This document shows positions 21,908 through 33,026 of a stretch of 64,000 bases of DNA, piece by piece. The stretch comes from Astragalus membranaceus (lineage: Eukaryota > Streptophyta > Magnoliopsida > Fabales > Fabaceae). The position numbers were made by a program, and so were the translations under genes. The stretch spans positions 173,321,144 to 173,385,143 of the forward strand of contig CM076854.1 of NCBI GenBank assembly GCA_039519185.1, read 5' to 3'. The notes under the pieces were generated by a model. The model saw nothing but the letters and a program-made list of their open reading frames with translations, had not been told where the DNA came from and searched no databases. The number at the start of each line of letters is the position of its first letter. Position 1 is the first letter of the stretch.

Positions 21908-22654
21908 TAGTAGGCAATAAAATGATGGAAAATAAATCGAAAAACAATTCCCTACCTTAAATTGATTTGATATTTTAAAACAAAATGTCATACTTATAAA
22001 TTACTAGAAAAAATATTAGGGTAAAAATGATTTTAGCCCTGGAAGATGTTTTATTACCTAATATTTTTTCCAGGGCTAGTTATTTTTAGTTATTTTTATT
22101 ACCTAATCTTAGATGCAAAAAAATACCACAAATGTGTTATTTGTTAGTTATTTTGTTTCTGGAATGTGTCTTTCACTAGTCTTTTTGTTTATTGACATCG
22201 ATCTAATTAGAGATCAAAGTGAGGGGTCAAAGTTAATGTGAGTGACTAAAATAATTAACAAAGAACACATTCGAGAATTATTTGTTGTTTCGAATCTCAA
22301 AGCATTTAGGAGATATATCACATATTCTGAAGCTGAACTTTACTTAAATTATTATTTTCAATTTTAGTAAAATGTTAAATATAAATAATGAAAATTAAAT
22401 TACGAAAAAATTACAATTAATTACAATAAGTTAAAAACACATCTAAAATTATATTTTTAATTTACATTAATATAAATTACACATGCCTTTTTAAAATGGA
22501 CAAACTCGGTGTTGGCCAGTGTGAAATTTGATCCTAAGCACGAGCGGAGATTAGTCTTTCGTTGAAAGCATTGGGACACTCCGTGGGTAGTCAGCAATGG
22601 TCCATACAAAAAAATGGTTTGTTTGAGGATATCATATAAAATTTATTTAAACAT
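21908..22654. other. AT-rich intergenic DNA
   Basis: No gene, RNA or clear repeat seen between the Pack-MULE and the SINE. Very AT-rich from 22330 to 22490. Confidence 0.6.
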
Positions 22655-22672
22655 AAAGTAAAAAGTAATTAA

Positions 22673-22855
22673 CTTAGAGCGTGGGGTTCAACGGTCGGGG
22701 CTGAACCTCCTTTAACCAATGGTCGGGGGTTCGATCCCCGCCTTGGGTACGGAGCAGCGTTAAAACTCTGGGCCAGCTGTCCTACCCCTCGATGCACCTA
22801 CAATGAGGGATTAGTCACTGCTGTTGGTGCGGTGGATACCCGGGTTTACCCAAAA
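22673..22855 (+). mobile_element. tRNA-derived SINE, full length
   Basis: About 183 bp with a tRNA-like head (box B GGTTCGATCCCCGCC at about 22730), a conserved middle CTGGGCCAGCTGTCC, and a tail GGATACCCGGGTTTACC plus A-run. An 18-bp perfect target duplication AAAGTAAAAAGTAATTAA flanks it (22655-22672 and 22856-22873). A relative sits at 42134-42311 and a truncated copy at 31200-31330. Confidence 0.88.
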
Positions 22856-23218
22856 AAAGTAAAAAGTAATTAAGTAAATTTAAAATAATATAAAAAATTA
22901 ACATATGATATATAATTAAATAATTAAATTAAGAGTATACATAAAAAACCGAAAAAATAAATTTTCTAACTAAAAAAAATCAAAATTGGTCAAAAAAAAA
23001 TCAAAAAACTATAAATTATTCAGGTGGATGCAGTTTGAAGTTGAAAATGTAAGAATTTTTCTTCAACATTGTGCGCTTTTTGTTCCAAACTACACGGAAC
23101 TATTCTGGGAATATCATATCATGTCTTTCATTTCTGTATCAAACTTTCGTTTCCCTCTTTTTGTGATTAATCTAATCTGGGACTGAGCTGTGCTTGATTT
23201 TGTGTGGCAGAGGCAGCA

Positions 23219-25368
23219 ATGGCTTCAAATTCCAAAACTTTTACATTTGAGGAGGTCGCCAAACACAACAACAAAAACGATTGCTGGATCATTGTCAATG
23301 GAAAGGTCTCCTTTTCACTCGTTTTTTATAGAATTCTTTTGTATTACTTCAGTTGCATCTTGATCCGTTTTCCATGGTTGATCTGTTTCAGTTTATGGGA
23401 TGAATGTGATGATGTCTGCTAAATGCTTGTTCAATTGCATGTGTGAACATTCAAGAAACGTTTATAAATAAACACCTGAATTTTAAAATTTCGGCCCTAG
23501 ACCCTAAGTGCAAGTGGAATGGAATTGTGTGAGGGCGTGATCTAGAACAGAGCCCGCTTTTTAATCTCCAATAGAGTGAATTAAGCTTATGATATTAAGT
23601 TTTATTGTTTGTAAGAACGAGTGTGCGTAGATCCAGCAGAGTTTTCATCAACAATGATTTCGGATTTAACAACATAAGTCATAATATTAAGGAGCCCAAT
23701 AAACTCACGGGCTATTAAGTGCATTGCATGATTTGTTAAGAATAATTACAATGTGGATCAAAATTATGAATTATCAACTCTGCAATGCAAAAACTAATAG
23801 GTTTGAAAGCCTTGAACATTACAATTTACAACTCTGTGCAATTGTTATGCTGGATAGGTACCTACAAACAAGTAGACAAAATTATGAGAATTCAGATACA
23901 CTTAACATGGAATCACCTGTTGCTAAAGAGTAATTGAAATTTCTTTTTTATTTGTTCTGAATTGGAATGAGAAGAAGTGATTACCGAATTGTGCAATGTA
24001 TTGAGTGAGACTTGTCGCACCATTAGATAGTCAGTATTATGTATTGTATTCTGGATACTATCACACATCACTAACAGCTCGCTCTTGATAGATTAATCAT
24101 GTCCATTCTAGTATTCTGGATACCTAAGCTAAATCCGTGCTACCCTCTTTTTTTCTTCGATAGCTCTCTTTAAATAACAGTATCTTCAGTGTCTATGGCC
24201 AAACAGTTTTGTTGTTCAAATTCAGTCTGTAATTTGTCCAACAATAAGCCCATACGTAACTGCTAAAGGATTGGAGTTGGAAGACTAATTATCTTCACAT
24301 TCATAATCATAACAGACTATAACCCATCCACTTATGTGATATAAGATAATGAAATATTCTGAAGAATACTTTTCGGATTTGATTCGGTATGATCAGTTTG
24401 TTTCCATGTTATTTATTTTTGACTATGAACAATGTCATCTTTTCGGATAAATGCTGTGTACAATTACGAGTTGATAATGATCATATTTCCTGTCAAATCT
24501 ATATCGAACTACTGTAGCATTCCTGGAAATATTTGTAGCACCATCTATTTCCTTTTCATCATCATTCCCATTACTTCATCATCTTTAACTACAATTTTCC
24601 ATACTATGTTAGCGAGAAATGCAAATTCACCAATGGTTAGTCTCTGCAATTTTAGGGGATGCTATTATTATTCGGCATATAGGGTTGTGGAGATGCCGCA
24701 ATCCTGGCAACCTGAAGCGAATTAGAGATAGAAATTTCTGATTATGAACTGACTAGCCAATAAACGATGCTGATCATCTTATTATTATCAGACGGTAGTA
24801 TTATTTTATTTATCTGCAGTATGTATGACTATATATAAATTCCATTTTCCCTGTACAATTAATAGTATGTTCATCAAATTATCATATTTAACATGCGTTC
24901 CACTGTTGCAGGTGTATGATGTCACCCCGTTTTTGGATGATCATCCAGGAGGTGATGAATCTTTAATTTCATCTACAGGTAATTGGTTTCTCCCCGTTGG
25001 TTGGTTCATATTTGTAATCTGCTAGCAAAATCTTAATCCAAGAAGAATACTGGAGAGGGATGGACTAAAAATCTAAATCCTGTATTCTTACAGAGAAGGA
25101 TGCCACAGTCGATTTTGAAGATGTGGGGCACAGTGCCTCTGCAGTAGAAATGATGGAAAAGTACTTTGTTGGGACAGTTGATTCCTCCACCCTTCCCACC
25201 AAAGGTAACCACAATCGGCCACCACCTACACAAGTAAATGGTACCGTTAGCAATGAGTCTTCAGGATTTGTTGCAAAGATGTTGCAATTCCTGTTGCCAT
25301 TGCTGATATTGGTCTTTGCATTTGCTTTTCAGTACTATGGCAAAAAGAAACAAGTCAGCGACTCATGA
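23219..25368 (+). CDS. CB5: Cytochrome b5, three exons
   Basis: Small haem protein of the ER membrane that passes electrons from NADH-cytochrome b5 reductase to desaturases, hydroxylases and P450s. Exons: 23219-23305, 24912-24978, 25094-25368 (429 nt, 142 aa), all with GT-AG borders. The ATG at 23219 (MASNSKTFTFEEV) is chosen because no ATG lies upstream in frame. Haem-ligand histidines are H40 in DDHPGGDE and H64 in FEDVGHSA. A polar linker follows, then a C-terminal membrane anchor (about residues 113-132, MLQFLLPLLILVFAF...) and a basic end GKKKQ, the usual tail-anchored layout. Intron 1 is long (1.6 kb). Complete and intact; typical length. Confidence 0.95.
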
Positions 25369-26163
25369 GCTCCATCCATGGCTTCTGTAGTTTTGACATT
25401 CATAACCATATCAATGAGTGGTACTGATAGACTTGAGGCAACGTCGTTTTGTGTATCATTTAAATTTGTTACTCTACCCAAGACTATGCACTTATGCAGG
25501 GATTTTGATGTTCTATGATGTCTTGCTCAGTGACCGTAACGCTAGCTCTTCATTTAGACTCGATTGATTTAATATTCCAATTTGGACTATTTTGATATGG
25601 ATTTTTTTGTCACTTTAGAAATGACAAATAAATATCACATATACACTATCCAATGAACACACCCGCATTTAAATCAGGGAGCCAACATTTTCATGTCGCT
25701 AAAATTGCCAAAATACGTAGCAATGGAGGGGCCTATTTTGTAAAAATAAAATAAATTTTAGCAAATTTTTAAGGAAAAAACATTCAATCGTGTGTTTGAT
25801 TTAGAAGAGAAGTCGGGGTGAGAGGAACTGGTTAGAGAGTATAATTAGACCAAGTCAAACATACAACAAGCGATTATGATGAATAAAAAAGTTTGACCTA
25901 ATTTTACACAAGTGGGTGGTTATTTATTCCATTCAATGTGACCCACTAGTCTATCCTCACATCAGCTCCACAAATTGACTCCTTCGGAGTGTTATTCCCA
26001 TCCATCCCCATCCGTCCATCCAATACTTTGCAATAAAAACCCTCCTAATGAAGTATACGAGTATGCAATCATTCCTTTCTTCTTCCTCAAACAAATTAAG
26101 CAACTTAATTGCCACTTCTATTGCTTGTCGTCTGTCTTTTGTCTTTGCTTCTTCTGAATCTGA
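25369..26163. other. Intergenic region between CB5 and SAUR
   Basis: CB5 3' UTR followed by AT-rich DNA; no gene seen. The stretch just before the SAUR (26020-26160) is C/T-rich, as in plant 5' leaders; I see no convincing TATA box. Confidence 0.5.
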
Positions 26164-26496
26164 ATGATGTTAGGCAAAAGCTTGAAACAAGTTTCTCAAC
26201 AACAACAACACCATGGAGTGACAAAAGACATACCAAAAGGGTACATGGCAATCAAAGTGGGTCAAGGGAAAGAGCAAAAAAAAATTGCCGTGCCGGTGAC
26301 TTACTTAAACCACCCACTTTTTGTTCAGCTGCTGAAGGAGGCAGAGGAAGTCTATGGTTTTGCTCACCGGGGAACCATAATCATCCCTTGTCAATTGGCC
26401 GAGTTTCAATGTGTTCAAGACCTCATTGGTAGTACTCACAACAACAATAAGTCCTTCCAACACCATCGCCACCTCGTTGGCTGCCTCAGGGCTTGA
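26164..26496 (+). CDS. SAUR family small auxin-up RNA protein (SAUR32-like), copy 1
   Basis: Intronless 110-aa protein of the SAUR family, small regulators that promote cell expansion, in many cases by inhibiting PP2C.D phosphatases at the plasma membrane. The core is clear: DIPKGYMAIKVGQG (about residue 22), then VPVTYLNHPLFVQLLKEAEE and YGFAHRGTIIIPC. A Gln/His-rich N-terminus and a His-rich C-terminus ending GCLRA fit the SAUR32 subgroup. Two adjacent ATGs at 26164 and 26167 could both serve as start. A second member lies 2.6 kb downstream on the same strand. Intact. Confidence 0.93.
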   Translation: MMLGKSLKQVSQQQQHHGVTKDIPKGYMAIKVGQGKEQKKIAVPVTYLNHPLFVQLLKEAEEVYGFAHRGTIIIPCQLAEFQCVQDLIGSTHNNNKSFQHHRHLVGCLRA

Positions 26497-26957
26497 TCTA
26501 TCTAGCTCTCACAACGTATAGTTATATAGGATCCAAACCCATTGGTACATACATATATAGCTCCATCTACTACAATTTTGAAGTCAAGCCTCTCTCCTTT
26601 ATCTTGTAAATCCTTCATGGATACGAAAGTTCATTATGTATGAATTATAAAAAGCCAGATAGAATAATAGCAATTAGCAAGTTTCTTGTGTTAGCGGTGT
26701 CATATGTTTGTTATATTATTGTAAAATATATATATATATATATATATGTCACATATTTAATGGATGTATTTATACACCAGTAATAAATCATCAATTTCTT
26801 ACGAGAAATGGAGATGATCTCTATCCAACCTCCTATTTGTGCTAGAAACCGAAACATAGTTTGTCTATTAAATACTCCTAGTTTTGAATATAAGCAAAAA
26901 AAACTCATACTTAACCACTAGTACAGAAACGACATACAAAATTAGATATTTTGGACA
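26497..26957. other. SAUR 3' region
   Basis: 3' UTR and AT-rich DNA, including a (TA) microsatellite at about 26727-26747. No gene seen. Confidence 0.5.
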
Positions 26958-26965
26958 TTTGGAGT

Positions 26966-27555
26966 TAAGGGTGTTCGGTGGTTCGGACAAATCCAAATCA
27001 ACCTACAATCCAATCCAAACCGATATGTTTGGTTCGGATATTTTTCGTGTTCGGGTCAGGCTTGAACAAATCTAAACCAACTCATACTTGTTTGGTTCAG
27101 GCAAGGGATTTTAAAAAACCAACTCGTGAACCCGAACCAACCTATAATAGGTCATAGTAGTTTTGTAATTTTAGAAGTACGAGATTTTATTTACTTAGAT
27201 TTTTTACCTTAATAATTTATGAACAAGTTGTAAAATTTTAATACTATGAATTGGAATACTATTAATAGATTTTAGTTTGATTCGGTGTAATTTTTAAATT
27301 CTAGAATTACTTTTGCTATTTAGAAGTATTGGAATAGTACAAAAAAATGTTGTTTTTTATATTTTAGAAAATCAATATATTAGTGCATGATCCATGAGTT
27401 TAATCCGGATCAACCCGTCCAATATCGGACTGATTTCATCTGGATTTTGGATTAAAAATTATAAAATCCAAAGCAACCCAAACCAAATTATTATAATTTT
27501 GTTCGGACAATAGATTTGGTCAAATCCGATCCAAACCAACCCGCGAACACCCCTA
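26966..27555. mobile_element. hAT-like MITE (non-autonomous)
   Basis: About 590 bp starting TAAGGGTGTTCG and ending CGAACACCCCTA, inverted ends matching the TAGGGGTGTTC type of plant hAT MITEs. It is internally rich in GGTTCGG, CCAAACC and AACCCG words. Flanks TTTGGAGT (26958-26965) and TTTGAAAT (27556-27563) would be an 8-bp duplication matching at 6 of 8. A relative with a perfect duplication sits at 50813-51464. Confidence 0.7.
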
Positions 27556-28344
27556 TTTGAAATTGATTGTTTAAACAACTAATTCCAAATGTTAGTTTCA
27601 ATAGCATTTGGAATCAATTACAGAAAGTCAAAAATAATCAATTCCAAATGTTCAGCGGAAAATTTTCAAGTTAATTGCAAAATTATGACCGTGTGCACAT
27701 TTGGAATCGATTGTTCAAACAATTGATTTCAAATGGTGGTTTTTAAAATTAATTTTACACCGGTAGACGATCCAAAATATAAACAAATTTCAACTAAATT
27801 GACTGCATTTAATATTATTTTTCCACAATACCCTTCATTTAATTAAAGTGTTACTATTATTTTTAATAACATTATTCATTGATGTGAAACAAATTCACGT
27901 GTAGGAGTAAAACTAAATTGGAAAGTAATTTTTTTATATTAATAAAAATAAATGAGAAAAACTGAATTTATTAATTTGTGGGTCATAGTTTAGAATAGGA
28001 GTTAATACAAGAATTTAAGAGGAGTCTTTTTTTATTATATTAAAAAAATAGGGAGCATGCAGTCTTAGGTTTGATTCTCTTGGTACATGGAGTCTTATTT
28101 AAGTGAAAGAGACCCATGAGCATGCAGTTTTAAGTTTGACTCTTAAAAAATATAAAGGGTGAATATAATATGGCCCCTTCAAAAATAGTTTAAAGGTGAA
28201 CCTTTATTATTTTTAATAAATTTTAATAAAATATTATTTTCACTTTTTATTATTATAAAATTTACCTTTTACTAAAAATGTTAAAGGTCCACTTCTTGAA
28301 TTTTTTTGAGAGGTCGATATTAGATGCACTAAAAAATAATATGT
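27556..28344. other. Non-coding DNA with hairpin-forming repeats
   Basis: Two copies (about 27556-27600 and 27697-27740) of an ATTTGGAATCGATTGTT-type sequence followed by its own inverse, able to form stem-loops. Near 28056 and 28117 the words GAGCATGCAGT and TAAGTTTGACTC recur. No gene seen. Confidence 0.5.
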
Positions 28345-28353
28345 ATAAAATAT

Positions 28354-28545
28354 AAATTTAATTTATATACACAAGAAATGTATAAGTATTTTACACTATC
28401 TATCAATTGTAGTTGATATATCATTAAAAACAAATTAGTCAAATGATAACTACTAGTTAGTCAATTGGTAACCGGTCATTTCGTGAATTGTGATTGGTTG
28501 TAGTTGTAAAAGCTTATATACCATATGTGTATATAAATTAAACTC
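28354..28545. mobile_element. Small MITE with terminal inverted repeats and 9-bp TSD
   Basis: 192 bp. Ends AAATTTAATTTATATACACA and, inverted, GAGTTTAATTTATATACACA. A perfect 9-bp direct repeat ATAAAATAT flanks it (28345-28353 and 28546-28554). The 9-bp duplication suggests a Mutator-type MITE, though in AT-rich DNA a chance match is possible. Confidence 0.7.
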
Positions 28546-28875
28546 ATAAAATATTATTACTAAATTAAAAAAAAAAACTTTTCCTCAACAAAAAACTTTG
28601 TATCAATAAAAATAAATTAAAAAAACTTTCCTAAAAAAAGGAATAAATAGTGTTGAAGAAAGTGTAAGGAATTGAGGGGTGGAGACTTATGAAGATGACC
28701 ACATGTGTCCTTGATCGTACGGGTGTAAAGTCGCATAGGAAAGTTCGTGGTTGCATCGGATTCTAACCCCCCACCCCACCCCACCCCACTACATTTGTTT
28801 CTGTTCTGTTCACAGTGAGTGACACACAGAAACACAATTCTAGCACGCTGTCGTATCGCATCGTATGGTATGTAC

Positions 28876-28882
28876 TATAAAT
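28876..28882 (+). promoter_or_regulatory. Candidate TATA box of SAUR copy 2
   Basis: TATAAAT about 216 bp upstream of the ATG, before a C/T-rich leader. Position and context fit a plant core promoter; the start site is not known. Confidence 0.5.
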
Positions 28883-29091
28883 GTATCTCGTAATTAGTAA
28901 AATTGGTGTTTGGAATGCGTTACTTTTCTTTTTCTTTTCTCATTTTTGGTCGAAGATGAAACCATGACCATACCTAACGTTACCCGCCGCTTCACACCCT
29001 CTAATTCTTACAACCTTTTTTTGTTTTGATTTTTTTTTCTCGATCAATCGACACACAAATTTTGTCTGTTTCTTTGCAGAGAGAGAAAGAG

Positions 29092-29373
29092 ATGGGGAGT
29101 GGAACGAAGAGGCAAGAGTTCAGAGATGTACCGAAAGGTTGTCTAGCAATCAAGGTGGGTCAAGGAGAAGAAGAACAACAGAGATTCGTTGTGCCGATTA
29201 TGTACTTTAATCACCCACTCTTCATGCAGCTTTTGAAGGAAGCAGAAGAAGAATACGGTTTTGATCAGAAAGGAACGATTACCATCCCTTGTCATGTTGA
29301 GGAATTCAGAAACATTCGAGGCATCATTGATAGGGAAAATTCTCTCCATCATCATCGCTGCTTTGGCTTCTGA
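29092..29373 (+). CDS. SAUR family protein (SAUR32-like), copy 2
   Basis: Intronless 93-aa SAUR close to Arabidopsis SAUR32 as I recall it: DVPKGCLAIKVGQGEEEQQRF, then YFNHPLFMQLLKEAEEEYGF, DQKGTITIPCHVEEF and a His-rich end HHHRCFGF. The ATG at 29092 (MGSGTKRQEF) is preferred over an in-frame upstream ATG at 29026 because it matches the family start and follows the GA-rich leader. It shares the core with the gene at 26164 but lacks its Gln-rich N-terminus, so the pair is an old tandem duplication or two subgroup members. Intact. Confidence 0.94.
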   Translation: MGSGTKRQEFRDVPKGCLAIKVGQGEEEQQRFVVPIMYFNHPLFMQLLKEAEEEYGFDQKGTITIPCHVEEFRNIRGIIDRENSLHHHRCFGF

Positions 29374-29948
29374 TTAATCATTTTCTGATGATGTAATTAA
29401 ATTAAATTAAATTAAATCGGTAGGTCTTTACTTTTCCTTTGTTAGTTGAGTGGTGATGACTGATGATAATAGAGATTACATGATGATGACGACAGAATTT
29501 TAGTACTTCTTCTTCCTCCGATTCTGGTTATACTTTTGTCATAATTTGGTTAGGACTCATCATAAATAATTTAAAAAAAATATGTTTTGAGATGTTTTTT
29601 TTTCTCCCTTTATCACAAAGAATGTTATTCAGGTGTTTTTGTAAAAGAGTCAAAACTGTGAAAATATTTTGAAATTGGGTAAAAAATAACTTAAAAGGAT
29701 CATAAATAATGTTGTCTTAAAAAAATATTGAGATGCTTTTTTTTTGTTTTCCTTTATCGCGAAGAATTTGTTGCCATTTAATGGTATTAAAATTGGAATA
29801 ATAATGATATAATAATGTTAGTAAAAAGGAAAGAACTGAAAAGAAGGAAATGACTGTATGTAGATCCAAAACGGTTTCTTTCTTTCAGTCTTTCGAGTAC
29901 TAAACGGGCTGATCTTTTATTTCTTTGAACTTCTTCCCGTGTCCTTTT
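29374..29948. other. Intergenic DNA downstream of SAUR copy 2
   Basis: Contains an (AAATT) run at 29395-29416 and two related blocks (about 29575 and 29715) reading GAGATG(T/C)TTTTTTT...CTTTATC. No gene seen. Confidence 0.5.
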
Positions 29949-30475
29949 GTTTGGAGGCAAATTACAAGCGGGCATGGCAACGGGTCGGGCGAGCAGGCCT
30001 GGCAACAGGGTGGGTCGGGCAGGTTTTGTATCCCTCATCCCGTCCCTAACTCTAGCGGGATCGGATTTTGCATTATCCATTCCCGTCCCATCTGAGGATG
30101 GGTTTCAGGTTCCTCGCGGGTACCCGTTTCCGCTACTAAATTATAGAAAAAATAAAAAAACTATATTTTTGATAATTAATAAAATAAAATCATATTTATT
30201 ATACAATAAAAAAATAAAATTAAAAGTATTAAAATAAACTTTTCTATTGAAAATACATCAAAATTAAAAATAAACAAAACTTATGAATCAAAATGAATGA
30301 CTATATATGCATAAAATAAAATAAACAATTAATATTTTACCGAGGGAGTTCGGGGCAAGGGCAGGGAGGGTATCAACATCCCCGAACTCATCCTCATCTT
30401 CATCCTCGGTCAAAGCGGGTTTTCTCTGTCAAACTCGAGTAGATCGAGTGGTTTTCTTTTACAAGTGCTATACAT
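29949..30475. mobile_element. Decayed GC-rich hAT-like MITE, ends uncertain
   Basis: GCATGGCAACGGGTCGGGC, CGCGGGTACCCG and CCCCGAACTCATCC words resemble the TAGGGATGGCAA/GGGGATCC family whose intact ends bound the element at 46182-48587. Inverted ends and a duplication could not be fixed. Confidence 0.4.
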
Positions 30476-31185
30476 GGCTACTAGGGTGAAAATTACACAA
30501 AAATGTCCCAATGGAAATTTCTGTGTATCCCCGCCCCCAACTCTCCCCCAATCCATATGTGTGAAGGGATCTTGAATCTCATGGCCTCTAAATTAATTGG
30601 TTCATTTCAATTAAGTTAACATCGATTTCAAATTAGTGCATTGAGACATTCACTTGGTGTAAGTCATACTAGACGGTTGCATCTGATTATTAGCATAGGA
30701 CCTTCATTGAGTGGCAGGTCCACAATCTTGGATGAGAAGGAACAATCTATTTTAAAAAATTAATTTATCGTACATATGATATGCATGGGGCTCAAAATGT
30801 CATTTTTGGGAGTCCTTTCCAAGTTTATTAAAGTTGAAAATATGAAAAATAGTTTAAACGTGAAGGAAATAGGTAACATTAATTCCACTATATCCCTTTT
30901 AAACTTTTATATTATTTAGATACATGTGACAAATACCGAATGAATGTAAGTGAGATTGGGTAAATTACTCACCCAAAAAGGTAAATTTCACCTAGCCATG
31001 TGATTGATTTGCATATTTGTATGTTTAGATTACATTGATACTAAATTAGTGAGATATATGTGTCACATTTTAAGAAATACAAGTGAAATAGGCAAATTCC
31101 CTACATTTTCCCAAAAGTAAACAAGAATTTGTGTTCGATAAACCTTTTTGGCTAAACCCAACCTCGACTTGGTATGATTACCCTA
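30476..31185. other. AT-rich intergenic DNA
   Basis: No gene or clear repeat seen. Confidence 0.5.
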
Positions 31186-31347
31186 AATTAAATAATACAA
31201 TTTTTTGGTTTTACCCAAGGTATCCACCGCCGATCGCAGTGACTAATCCGCTCGCTGAATTAAATAATACAATTTTTTGGTTTTACCCAAGGTATCCACC
31301 GCCGATCGCAGTGACTAATCCGCTCGCTGAATTAAATAATACAATTT
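31186..31347 (-). repeat. 5'-truncated SINE tandemly duplicated with its target site
   Basis: 72-bp unit in two copies plus a third partial: AATTAAATAATACAATTT (31186, 31258, 31330) alternates with about 50 bp that is the reverse complement of the 3' end of the SINE at 22673 (TTTACCCAAGGTATCCACCG and GTGACTAATCC). The A-T word is the probable target duplication. Confidence 0.8.
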
Positions 31348-31727
31348 ATTAATATAATTTAAAATATTTGATTTACTCCAACAATAAATAAAATGATAGT
31401 ATTAAAAAAATCAAATAATAAAAAACTAAATTGTAGAAAACTCAATTTGACTTGTCGAGCTTGGTTCCCTATGTAACATGTTACAGATATCAACTATCAA
31501 GTTCGTCAAAAAAATGTACACCAACTACAAAATTATATGTGAACAATTTTTAAATCTATTGCGCACAAGGAAAAAAAATATTTTTTATTTCCTTTGACCA
31601 TAGAATACCCGAATCAACTTTCTTCTCTATAATAAAAACACATGCAAGAAAATTTACATTTATAGATATCTCCAAATGTTGATATTTGTCACAATTTAGG
31701 GGTAAAATAGACAATTCACCGCATAAA

Positions 31728-31809
31728 GACAAAACTGCACAGTATTTTGCAGCTTTTATTAAAAAAAAGACAAAACTGCACAGTATTTTGCAGCTTTTTA
31801 TTAAAATAG
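31728..31809. repeat. 41-bp tandem duplication
   Basis: GACAAAACTGCACAGTATTT and its following bases recur at 31728 and 31769. Confidence 0.8.
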
Positions 31810-32439
31810 TTTTTTTGCAAAAACTGATTTTTTATAAAAAAAAAATTATAAACCGTTTTTCTAAAAAAAAAATTAAAAACTGTTTTTTAATAAAAGTCTT
31901 TTTTAATAATTTTAGAAATATAATTTAATTAATATTTTAAAAAATGTTTTTTTATTTTAAATTTTTTATAAATCTATTTTTTATTTTTTGAAAAAAGTCT
32001 TTTTTCATCATTTTTTTTTTGAGTTTTTTGGTCAAAAATATTTTTTTCCGTTTGTCACTATTTTTATAAAAAAATCTTACTATAAATCAATTAGTCACTA
32101 TTTTTAAAATCTACTCAAACTATTAAAATTAATAATTTCTTTTGACAACGGTAAAATTAATCATTTCAACGTAGGTCAAAAAAAGACGCACCTTTAACAA
32201 AAGTTTAAAAACTAATTTTTTATAAAAAAAATTAAATTATTAAATTATTATTATACTCAATAATTAAATAATCTAAAATTTACTATTTACTATAATCTCT
32301 CTATTAAAATCATTGAATTTAACCACTAAGAATTGTAAAAAAAAAAACTTTAACCCCTACCAAAAATTATAAAATAACTTTTTTTAATTAAATTAATATG
32401 ATTAAATTATATAGAAAAAAATAAGTCATAAAAATAAGT
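31810..32439. other. Very AT-rich non-coding DNA
   Basis: Long T- and A-runs with no gene or structured repeat visible. Confidence 0.5.
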
Positions 32440-32550
32440 CATAATACGTCGCAACGGGAGCGGTAATGCGAGACTGGCAATAAAATCGACAACGAGAGCG
32501 ACAACGAGAACATGAATGGAAACGAGAGAGGCAACGAGAGCGCCAACGTG
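32440..32550. repeat. GC-rich 12-bp-type minisatellite, first block
   Basis: Runs of GCAACGAGAGCG-like 12-mers within otherwise AT-rich DNA. A copy of the flanking words CTCTCTATTAAAAC(T) recurs between this and the second block. Confidence 0.6.
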
Positions 32551-32875
32551 GGTGTATATTTTTAAAAATCTTATTTTCTTTTTTCTTCATTTTTACTCCA
32601 TCTAAAATTTATTATTTACTATTATCTCTCTATTAAAACTATTAAAATCAATAGTTTTAATAGAGAGATGCAAACGAGAGGGTCAACGGAGATGCATATT
32701 TACTATAATCTCTCTATTAAAACTATTAAAACTATTAAAATCAATCAATTTAACCACTAAGAATTGTAAACAAACAACCTTAGCCACTACCAAATATTAC
32801 AAAATAACTTACTTATAATTAAACGAATATGATTTAATTAATATTAAATCATATAAAAAAATATGAGTTAATATG

Positions 32876-33026
32876 TGGCAACGGAGCGACAACGAGAGAC
32901 TGGCAATGGGAGCTGCAACGGGAGTGGCAAAGAGAGTGGCAACGAGAGAGATAACGAGAGCGCCAACAGGAGTGCCAACAGGAGGGCCAACGAGGATGCA
33001 AACGGGAGGGTCAACAGGGATGCATA
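32876..33026. repeat. GC-rich 12-bp minisatellite, second block
   Basis: About twelve units of a 12-mer drifting from GCAACGAGAGTG to GCCAACAGGAGG. It leaves open frames on both strands (for example repeating VG/PV dipeptides) that I regard as by-products. Confidence 0.7.

Noticed and set aside
22673..22855. Possible tRNA gene (box B present)
   Set aside because: A long non-tRNA body, A-rich tail and 18-bp target duplication show a SINE, not a tRNA gene.
26727..26747. (TA)n run as a possible promoter or origin
   Set aside because: Simple microsatellite in the SAUR 3' region with no supporting context.
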